Assembly (NCBI RefSeq): GCF_000013745.1
Contig: NC_007925.1
Span: 2,976,001 to 3,040,000, forward strand
DNA from: Rhodopseudomonas_A palustris_F
GTDB taxonomy: Bacteria; Pseudomonadota; Alphaproteobacteria; Rhizobiales; Xanthobacteraceae
DNA length: 64,000 nt
Direction: 5' to 3'
Positions 57,916 to 64,000 of this stretch are shown here, one piece after another. The position numbers and the translations under genes were made by a program. The notes under the pieces are model-generated. The model saw only the letters and a program-made list of their open reading frames with translations, was not told the DNA's origin and ran no database searches. How positions within the stretch are numbered: the stretch's first letter is position 1; each line of letters opens with the position of its first letter.

Positions 57916-58192
57916 CTAAATCCGGAAATTTTCGAGAGTGTCCCCCTTGGCCTTGGCCCAAGCTGGAGGGGTACCAACGCCAGACCATTCGAGGTTGCCG
58001 TCTCGATATTTGACCGGACGCTTTGCGCGGACCTGTGGAGCGATTTGCAGTTCGGTTGACCCACCTGCAGCAAGGCGCTCAGACTTCACCAGAGAGCTCC
58101 AGCTGTCGGGACGTGACCCTATACGAGAGGGCTTGGTCTACCCGTTCACGCAATTCAGCGAGTTGCTCAATGGTCATTGATTCGATCTGCAT
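57916..58192 (-). pseudogene. H-NS-family nucleoid protein, broken by a one-base frameshift
   Basis: ATG at 58192 has AAGGAGAG five bases ahead. Translation gives 37 residues (MQIESMTIEQLAELRERVDQ and on, the H-NS oligomerisation helix) and then meets TGA at 58079-58081. If one T is skipped there, the frame goes on as ERLAAGGSTELQ to the DNA-binding domain KRPVKYRDGNLEWSGVG, PPAWAKAKGDTLENFRI and stops at TAG, 57916-57918. The rejoined product would be 91 residues, near the normal length for short rhizobial H-NS proteins. So the gene carries a single extra base; a sequencing error cannot be ruled out. Confidence 0.8.
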
Positions 58193-58375
58193 GGTGCTCT
58201 CCTTGGGTGGAGAATCCAAAAAACTCCAGCAGAACGGAAGAAGCACAAAGGGCGGAAAGCCGCACGCAAAGCGCACGCAATCCCCCTGCACCTTGATGCA
58301 TTTTGCTGATATTTGATGCCGCAAGGCGCCTAAGCCGAACCGAATTCCCGAAATGTTCCCATGGAGAGAAGAAGC

Positions 58376-58825
58376 ATGCGTTATCTGCACACCATGCTGC
58401 GCGTCCGCAATCTCGACGCCGCGCTGAAATTCTACAGCGATGCGCTGGGCCTCAAGGAGGTTCGGCGGATCGACAACGACAAGGGGCGATTCAGCCTGGT
58501 GTTTTTGTGCGCGGCCGAGGACGAAGGACTGCTCGCGCAGAGTCCCGGCCGCGGCGCGCCGCTGGTCGAGCTGACCTACAATTGGGACGAAGAGACATAC
58601 GGCGAAGACCGCTTCTTCGGCCACCTCGCTTATGAGGTCGACGACATCTACGCCACCTGCGATCGGCTGATGAAACTCGGCATCACCATCAACCGGCCGC
58701 CGCGCGACGGCGAGATGGCGTTCGTGCGTTCGCCCGATCTGCATTCGATCGAACTGCTGCAAAAGGGCAAAGCCTTGCCGCCGCAGGAGCCGTGGGCGTC
58801 GATGCCGAACACCGGGCATTGGTGA
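58376..58825 (+). CDS. gloA: lactoylglutathione lyase (glyoxalase I)
   Basis: 149 residues from ATG at 58376 with GGAGAG nine bases ahead. The metal ligands are all in place: H5, E65, H83 and E126; the sequence LHTMLRV and VELTYNWDEETYG match the E. coli enzyme. A dimer binds Ni2+ or Zn2+ and converts the hemithioacetal of methylglyoxal and glutathione to S-lactoylglutathione. The 26-residue membrane peptide gene follows 163 bases later. Confidence 0.96.
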   Translation: MRYLHTMLRVRNLDAALKFYSDALGLKEVRRIDNDKGRFSLVFLCAAEDEGLLAQSPGRGAPLVELTYNWDEETYGEDRFFGHLAYEVDDIYATCDRLMKLGITINRPPRDGEMAFVRSPDLHSIELLQKGKALPPQEPWASMPNTGHW

Positions 58826-58988
58826 GCGCGGGCGATCCGCTGCTGCTTGCTCCGGGTTCGCCACGAGCACATTCCGGCAACTACGCACTTTCCGCGGGCG
58901 CGATGGCGTCGCGGAAATCCGGCGCGTCGGGAACCCGGCGGCGGCCGTGGCGTTCTCCCACCGATACTGATTTGTATGGAGGTGGACG

Positions 58989-59069
58989 ATGGGACGCGGA
59001 CTTTTGCTTTGGCTGATTGGCGTACCGATTCCGGTGATCATTCTGCTGTGGCTGTTTCTGGGCCGCTAG
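58989..59069 (+). CDS. 26-residue single-helix membrane peptide
   Basis: ATG at 58989 with GGAGG six bases upstream, ending TAG at 59067. The product MGRGLLLWLIGVPIPVIILL... is a single hydrophobic helix ending WLFLGR. The strong ribosome site and the terminator 40 bases downstream argue that it is a real gene, below the usual size cut-off. The conserved-looking Gly-Val-Pro-Ile-Pro kink is notable. Function unknown. Confidence 0.72.
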   Translation: MGRGLLLWLIGVPIPVIILLWLFLGR

Positions 59070-59107
59070 GCCGGCGCCACTGCGGGCACAACGACAGTTA
59101 GCAAAGG

Positions 59108-59140
59108 CAAGAGGCCTCGCATCGCGGTGCCTCTTGTTTT
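59108..59140 (+). terminator. rho-independent terminator after the small peptide gene
   Basis: Stem CAAGAGGC/GCCTCTTG of eight pairs followed by TTTT. It ends transcripts from gloA and the 26-residue peptide gene and faces the PilZ gene on the other strand. Confidence 0.85.
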
Positions 59141-59171
59141 GCGTCAGGGCCTCGGCTTGCGACGCGCGCAG

Positions 59172-59429
59172 CTACGTGGTGAATTTGAGGCCCAGCGTGC
59201 TGCCGCGCCGCCACACCACTTCGCAGTCGCGGCCGTTGCGCGCATCGCGTGAAAACGCCAGCCGCAATTTCGAGTTCAGCGCCTGCGCCGATTGCAAAGT
59301 GATCTTGGCCCCCGAGGCGGAGAGGTCGAGCACCACGCAGGGCCGCGCGGCGAAGCCGCCCTCCAGGGTGATCCAGCCGGTCTGCTGCACGGCTTTGCGG
59401 CTGTCCCGCTTCTTGTTGATCGATGCCAT
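59172..59429 (-). CDS. PilZ-domain protein
   Basis: 85 residues from ATG at 59429, which has GGAGG eight bases ahead; ATG at 59435 is too close to it. A compact PilZ barrel: basic start KKRDSRK (6-12), DLSASG (35-40) as the DxSxxG motif, then VVWRRGSTLGLKF. The first cyclic-di-GMP motif is RxxR/K rather than exact RxxxR, so binding should be tested. Single-domain PilZ proteins act as cyclic-di-GMP adaptors. Confidence 0.9.
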   Translation of the reverse strand: MASINKKRDSRKAVQQTGWITLEGGFAARPCVVLDLSASGAKITLQSAQALNSKLRLAFSRDARNGRDCEVVWRRGSTLGLKFTT

Positions 59430-59736
59430 CAGCATGCCTCCAAATCGAAGCAAGCTTTAACGGTCGAGGCTTGCGGAATGGTTGGCGCCGGCTGCGAAAA
59501 ACCGCAGCATCGCGGAAAGGTTTTGGTTACAAGTGGCGCAACCTCGCGCAGAGCGCTTGCCCGTGTCGAAAAACGCCACTATACGTTCGCCCGCGCTTGC
59601 CAAATCAACCGCCAAACGGCGCGATTTCGGCGCCGGTCGGTGTCGATAAGGCATTGATTGATCGGCAAGACTCGTTTTATACAGCCGTGCGAAACGCGGC
59701 CCCGCACCGCCTCCGGAGGTGCCGGGACCAAGGTTT
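59430..59736. other. intergenic region upstream of tRNA-Glu
   Basis: 307 bases. It carries the PilZ promoter on one side and a sigma-70-like promoter for tRNA-Glu at 59654-59682. No coding frame has support. Confidence 0.5.
59654..59682 (+). promoter_or_regulatory. putative sigma-70 promoter of tRNA-Glu
   Basis: TTGATT (59654-59659) and TTATAC (59677-59682) are separated by 17 bases, the ideal spacing. The -10 box ends 54 bases before the mature tRNA, leaving a normal-length leader for RNase P. Confidence 0.55.
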
Positions 59737-59811
59737 GCTCCCTTCGTCTATCGGTTAGGACGCCACCCTTTCACGGTGGAGAGAGCGGTTCGATTCCGCT
59801 AGGGAGCGCCA
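59737..59811 (+). tRNA. tRNA-Glu: tRNA-Glu (anticodon UUC)
   Basis: 75 bases with encoded CCA. Acceptor GCTCCCT/AGGGAGC, anticodon arm CCACC-CTTTCAC-GGTGG with TTC, and T-arm GCGGTTCGATTCCGC. A good cloverleaf with no intron. Confidence 0.97.
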
Positions 59812-59884
59812 AAATCCCACCATTCAGAACAAAACCGCGGCGAACCAGGCGGCTCGGGCCTCCTGGGACCGTTCGCTTGCCGGG

Positions 59885-62800
59885 CTAGCGGTCCTGTTGG
59901 GAAGATCTCGGCGAAACCGTTCTCACTGTTTTGGCCCGAAGCGCTGACAATAAATCCCGCACCGATCCGGCGAAGTCGGCACGGCCGCTGTCGCGCAACG
60001 GGTGCAGGACTGCCGGCTCGAGCGAGCGGCGGTACCAGAACGCATAGAGCGCCGGCAGGAACAGCAGCGTCAATGCCGTCGCCACCAGCAGTCCCCCCAT
60101 GATCGCGACCGCCATGGGTCCCCAGAAACTCGATCGGCTCAGTGGAATCATCGCCAGCACTGCGGTGAGCGCGGTCAACACCACCGGGCGGGCGCGCCGG
60201 ACCGTGGCCTCGATGATCGCCTCGCCGCGTGCGCGGCCCGCGGCGACGTCCTGCTCGATCTGATCGACCAGGATCACCGCGTTGCGGATGATCATGCCGG
60301 CCAGCGCGATCAGACCGAGCAGAGCGACGAAGCCGAACGGCTTTCCGGACACCAGCAGACCGGCGGTCGCGCCGATCAGTCCCAACGGGGCCGTCAGGAG
60401 AACGATCAGAAGCCTGGAGAAGCTCTGCAGCTGGATCATCAGCACCATGAGCATGACGATCAGCATCGCCGGCATCACCGCGACCAGCGCGCCGTTGGCC
60501 TTTCCGGAATCCTCGATCGCGCCGCCGAGCTCGATTCGATAGCCCTCGGGAAGCCGGCTCCTCAGATCGGCCAGCGCCGTCCACACCACCGACGACACGT
60601 AAGGCGCCTGAACGCCGTCGCGCACGTCGCTTCTGACCGTGATCGCCATGTCGCGGTCGCGCCGCCACTGGATCGCTTCTTCGTGGCCTTGTTCGACGTG
60701 CGCGACTTGCGACAACGGCACCGGCACGCCGTTGCGCGACAGCACGGTCAGATCGTCGATGGCGCCGAGGTCGTTGCGTTGGGCGGCGATCGCCCGCGCC
60801 ACCACGGCGACCTTCTCGGTGCGATCGCGCACCGTGGTCACCGTGGTTCCGGTCACCAGCATCTGCAGCGTCTGCGAGATCGCCTGCGGATCGAGGCCGA
60901 GCGCCCTCGCCCGGTCCTGATCGATCAGGAGCCGGATCGACGGCATCTGCTCGTTCCAGTCCAGCTGCGGCTCGACGGCGTCCGGATTGTTGCGCAGGAC
61001 GTCGCGGACCTCGTAGGCGATCGAGCGCACCGTGTTCGGATCCTCGCCGATGATGCGAAATTGCACCGGGAATTTGATCGGCGGGCCATGGGCGAGCCGC
61101 TTCAGCCGCACCCGCGCGCCGACGATCGCACCGTCGCGGACGGCGAGTTCGATCCGACGCTTGACCCGCTCGCGTGCCGCGCTGTCCTTGGTGACGACGA
61201 CGAGTTCGCCATAGGCCTCGTTGGGCAGTTCGGGATTGACGTTCAGCAGGAAGCGCGGCGGCCCCTTGCCGACATAGGTGCTCCAGGTGACGACGTCGTC
61301 GTCGGCGGCGACCAGAGCTTCCGCCTGTTGCGCGATCGCAAGGGTGGTTTCGAGCGCGCTGCCACCTGGCAGACGAAGCTCGACGAACAGTTCCGTCCGG
61401 TCCGAGGTCGGGAAGAACTGTCGCTGGATCTTGCCGAATCCCACGAGCGAAAATGCGAAGGCCGCGATCGTCACGCCGATCACCATGAGCCGATAGCGGA
61501 CGCACCAAACCACCAACCTTCGAAATCGGCGATACACCGGCTTGTCGTAGATCGCCAGCGCCGAATCGCCGTGGTGAGATCGCGCCGGCAGCAACTTGAA
61601 GCCGAGATAGGGCGTCAGCACCACGGCGACGAGCCACGACGCCACCAGCGCGATGCCGACCACCCAGAAGATGCTGCCGGCGTATTCTCCGGTGCCGCTG
61701 GCCGCCATGCCGACCGGAAGGAAGCCGGCCGCCGTCACCAGCGTGCCGCTCAGCATCGGCCCCGCGCACGACTGCCAGGCGAAGGAGGCCGCGCGCGCCC
61801 GATCGAAGCCCTGCTCGATCTTCACCATCATCATCTCCACCGAGATGATGGCGTCGTCCACCAACAGGCCGAGCGCGATGATCAGCGCGCCGAGCGAGAT
61901 TCGATGCAGGTCGATGCCGATCATCAGCATCGCCGCAAACACGATGCCGAGCACCAGCGGGACCGACGTCGCCACCACGATGCCGGTGCGCCATCCCAGC
62001 GACGCGAAACTGATCAGCAGGACGATCGCCAGCGCTTCCACGAACGACCGCATGAAGTCGCCGACCGCCTCGCGGACGATGGCGGGCTGATTGGCGACGC
62101 GCTCGAAGCCGAGGCCGGTCGGAATAGCCCGCTCGATGCCGGCCATCACCGCCTCGACGTCCTCGCCGAGTTTTAGGATGTTGGCGCCGCGCTGCATGGC
62201 GATGCCCATCGCCAGGGCCGGCACGCCGCGTTGCCGCACCAGCGATTGCGGTGGATCAATGTAACCGCGGGATACGGTGGCGATGTCGCCGAGCCGGATC
62301 ACCGTGCCGGCGACCGCCACCGGCGTTTCCTCCACCGCGCTCACCCCGTCGAAGGCGCCGGTGACGCGCAACGGAATGCGGGTCGATCGGGTCTGCACCA
62401 TCCCGACCGGCGCGAGATCGTTCTGCCGGGCCAGGCTGGCAAAAATCGTCTGCGGCGAGATGCCGAGATTGGCGAGCTTGACGTGGTCGAAGTCGACGAA
62501 GATGCGCTCGTCCTGCGTGCCGTAGATCGTCACCTTGGAGACGTTCGGCACTTTCAGCAGACGCTGTCGAACCTGCTCGGCGATGCGCTTCATCGTCGCG
62601 TAGTCGGCGCTGTCCGAACTCAACATATAGACGACGGAATCGACGTCGCCGTATTCATCGTTGACCTCGGGACCCGCCACCCCCTCCGGCAGATCCGGCT
62701 TCACGTCTGCCAGCTTTTTCCGGAGCAGATAGAACAGCCAGGGCACCTGGGCCGGCGGAGTGGTGTCGCGAAACTCGACCTGGGCCGCGGTGAAGCCCGG

Positions 62801-63064
62801 CTTCGAATAGGTCGTCACCTTGTCGAACCAGGGTAGTTCCTGCAGCTTCTTCTCGATCCGATCCGCGACCTGAAACTGCATTTCCTCAGCAGTGGCGCCC
62901 GGCCAACTTGCCGTCACCACCGCGACCTTGATGGTATAGGACGGGTCCTCGGCCCGGCCGAGCTTCTGATACGACAGAGTGCCGGTTAAGCCGATCACGA
63001 GGATCAGGAACAGCATCAATGTCGGGTGGGCGACCGCCCAGGCGGAAAGGTTGAATCGCGACAT
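59885..63064 (-). CDS. RND efflux pump inner-membrane subunit
   Basis: 1059 residues. TM1 at about 12-30, a large porter domain, the helices with the proton-relay pair DD (LLVDDAII, about residue 403), another porter half (about 560-860) and the last helices ending near 1010. Relatives are AcrB/MexF-type drug exporters, though the shorter porter outline and the EDPSYTIKVAVV start are closer to the HAE/CzcA-mixed MmpL-free branch common in Rhizobiales. It follows the adaptor gene by 15 bases on the same strand; no outer-membrane channel gene is in view. Substrate not assigned. Confidence 0.92.
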   Translation of the reverse strand: MSRFNLSAWAVAHPTLMLFLILVIGLTGTLSYQKLGRAEDPSYTIKVAVVTASWPGATAEEMQFQVADRIEKKLQELPWFDKVTTYSKPGFTAAQVEFRDTTPPAQVPWLFYLLRKKLADVKPDLPEGVAGPEVNDEYGDVDSVVYMLSSDSADYATMKRIAEQVRQRLLKVPNVSKVTIYGTQDERIFVDFDHVKLANLGISPQTIFASLARQNDLAPVGMVQTRSTRIPLRVTGAFDGVSAVEETPVAVAGTVIRLGDIATVSRGYIDPPQSLVRQRGVPALAMGIAMQRGANILKLGEDVEAVMAGIERAIPTGLGFERVANQPAIVREAVGDFMRSFVEALAIVLLISFASLGWRTGIVVATSVPLVLGIVFAAMLMIGIDLHRISLGALIIALGLLVDDAIISVEMMMVKIEQGFDRARAASFAWQSCAGPMLSGTLVTAAGFLPVGMAASGTGEYAGSIFWVVGIALVASWLVAVVLTPYLGFKLLPARSHHGDSALAIYDKPVYRRFRRLVVWCVRYRLMVIGVTIAAFAFSLVGFGKIQRQFFPTSDRTELFVELRLPGGSALETTLAIAQQAEALVAADDDVVTWSTYVGKGPPRFLLNVNPELPNEAYGELVVVTKDSAARERVKRRIELAVRDGAIVGARVRLKRLAHGPPIKFPVQFRIIGEDPNTVRSIAYEVRDVLRNNPDAVEPQLDWNEQMPSIRLLIDQDRARALGLDPQAISQTLQMLVTGTTVTTVRDRTEKVAVVARAIAAQRNDLGAIDDLTVLSRNGVPVPLSQVAHVEQGHEEAIQWRRDRDMAITVRSDVRDGVQAPYVSSVVWTALADLRSRLPEGYRIELGGAIEDSGKANGALVAVMPAMLIVMLMVLMIQLQSFSRLLIVLLTAPLGLIGATAGLLVSGKPFGFVALLGLIALAGMIIRNAVILVDQIEQDVAAGRARGEAIIEATVRRARPVVLTALTAVLAMIPLSRSSFWGPMAVAIMGGLLVATALTLLFLPALYAFWYRRSLEPAVLHPLRDSGRADFAGSVRDLLSALRAKTVRTVSPRSSQQDR

Positions 63065-63079
63065 CGCTTCGGCCTCGCA

Positions 63080-64000
63080 TCAAAACGACAGCGCGGAGAC
63101 CGCCCGCACCGTCAGGCCCGCATCGAGCTTTTCGACCCCGAGCGCGACGACGCTCTCACCCTCGGTCACGCCCGAGACGATCAGCACGAAGCGCGCGTCG
63201 TAGCGGTCGATCACCACGGCGCGTTCGGCCAGTCTGCCGCCGGCATCGACGACCCAGACCGACGGCCCGCGACCGTGGTTGAACAGCGCCGTTAGCGGCA
63301 GGCGCGCTACCGGACGCCCGCCCTGCTCCCGCAGCATCAGCGTCGCGCTCATGCCGATGCGGACTGCTTCATCGGGATCAGCGATGCTGAAGCGCGCGGC
63401 ATAGGTGCGCGTCGCCGGCTCGGCCGCGAGCGCCAGTTCACGCAATCGCACCACGTAGACCTGCTCCGGCAGCGACCACAGCGTCAGCGACGCCGCGGCC
63501 TGGCGCGCGTGCTCGACATAGCTTTCCGGCAGCGCCACCAGCGCCTCGAGTTCGGCGAGACGAGCGAGCCGCACGGCGGGCTGCGCCGCTGTGATCACCT
63601 GCCCTGGTTCGACCGGCGTCGCCGTGATGACGCCATCCTCCTCGGCGGCGAGCGTCGCGTAGTCGAGCGAATGCGCTGCGAGGTCGAGCCCGCGTTGCGC
63701 GCGGATCAATCGGCTGCGCGCCTCCTGCGCGGCGGCGAGCGCCTTCTCCACCGTGGTGTTGGCCGCCCAGCCCTTGCTCTGGAGTTCGATGGCGCGCCGT
63801 TCGTCGGCCGCGGCCTGGCTCAGGCTCGTGGTGGCGGCTTTCACCTCCGCCTCGGCCTGCTCGCGCTGCAGCTGCAGATCGTCGGGATCGAGCTCAAGCA
63901 GCGTCTGGCCTTTGCGCACGCGGTCGCCATTGCGCACCAACCGCCGCGCCACCTTGCCGTTCACCCGAAATCCGAGGTCGCTTTCGATCGCCGGCCTGAT
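63080..64000 (-). CDS. RND efflux periplasmic adaptor, N-terminus outside window
   Basis: 307 codons are visible; the frame is open at the window end, so the signal peptide and start are missing. Order read here: the first half of a lipoyl domain (DLGFRVNGKVARRLVRNGDRVRKGQTLLELD), a long alpha-hairpin (QREQAEAEVKAATTSLSQ and on), the second lipoyl half (GVITATPVEPGQVITA) and the barrel and membrane-proximal domains. It links the pump at 59885 to an outer-membrane channel. Upstream, so translated first. Confidence 0.93.
   Translation of the reverse strand: MRPAIESDLGFRVNGKVARRLVRNGDRVRKGQTLLELDPDDLQLQREQAEAEVKAATTSLSQAAADERRAIELQSKGWAANTTVEKALAAAQEARSRLIRAQRGLDLAAHSLDYATLAAEEDGVITATPVEPGQVITAAQPAVRLARLAELEALVALPESYVEHARQAAASLTLWSLPEQVYVVRLRELALAAEPATRTYAARFSIADPDEAVRIGMSATLMLREQGGRPVARLPLTALFNHGRGPSVWVVDAGGRLAERAVVIDRYDARFVLIVSGVTEGESVVALGVEKLDAGLTVRAVSALSF

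Noticed and set aside
58075..58090. Programmed +1 frameshift in the H-NS-like gene, as in prfB
   Set aside because: The site reads GTC-TGA-G; the P-site tRNA could not re-pair after a +1 slip, and there is no upstream ribosome-site stimulator at the right distance. Plain frameshift mutation or sequencing error is simpler.

Overview
The window is GC-rich (roughly two thirds G+C by eye) and reads as a chromosomal segment of an alphaproteobacterium of the Bradyrhizobium/Rhodopseudomonas group (Nitrobacteraceae). The support is: two LexA boxes of the alphaproteobacterial form GTTC-N7-GTTC beside ssb and uvrA, several Omp25/RopB-type eight-stranded outer-membrane barrels, a DUF1127 small protein, an NDUFS4-type complex I subunit, tandem cold-shock-domain and CNNM/CBS proteins, and GC-rich dispersed intergenic repeats. 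No 16S rRNA is present, so genus is an inference. Most of the window is housekeeping and metabolic core.

Left third (1-22 kb): the tail of a LysR regulator, an MFS (MHS-type) transporter, three tandem chemoreceptors with different sensor domains, a UvrD/PcrA-type helicase, a cobalt-type nitrile hydratase operon (alpha, beta, P14K-like activator), queC, mazG, a CNNM/CorC-type CBS protein, then the ssb-uvrA repair locus, in which an outer-membrane barrel gene sits between the two SOS genes and each SOS gene has its own LexA box.

Middle (22-48 kb): a lower-GC HNH/glycine-rich/beta-sandwich protein of unknown function, two REP-like palindromes around a small orphan gene, two orphan DUF433 genes, a ferric-reductase-like flavocytochrome, a second Omp25-type barrel, a voltage-gated K+ channel with a C-terminal zinc ribbon, a DASS anion transporter and several small proteins; trmFO; the yajC-secD-secF operon followed by homologues of the complex I assembly factors NDUFAF3 and NDUFAF6; an AAA+ DUF815 protein; the leucine-degradation unit mccB-mccA-mvaB; an NDUFS4-like gene and an OpgC-type membrane protein.

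Right third (48-64 kb): a PLP lyase with the residue signature of tyrosine phenol-lyase, a double-barrel protein whose first half aligns with omptin proteases including the catalytic Asp/Asp and Asp/His pairs, a CAP-domain protein, tRNA-Pro, DUF192, a double cold-shock protein, a Sir2 deacetylase, then an accessory patch (56.0-58.3 kb) with a HEPN-like protein, a small membrane protein and an H-NS-family gene broken by one extra base. Glyoxalase I, a 26-residue membrane peptide, a PilZ protein, tRNA-Glu and an RND efflux pump with its adaptor (cut by the window end) close the segment.

The best candidates for undescribed biology are the HNH/Gly-rich protein (22141-23520), the HEPN-like/membrane-protein pair with the decayed H-NS gene (56582-58192), and the omptin-Omp25 tandem barrel (51058-52794). 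No CRISPR array, intact insertion sequence, prophage or rRNA was seen.
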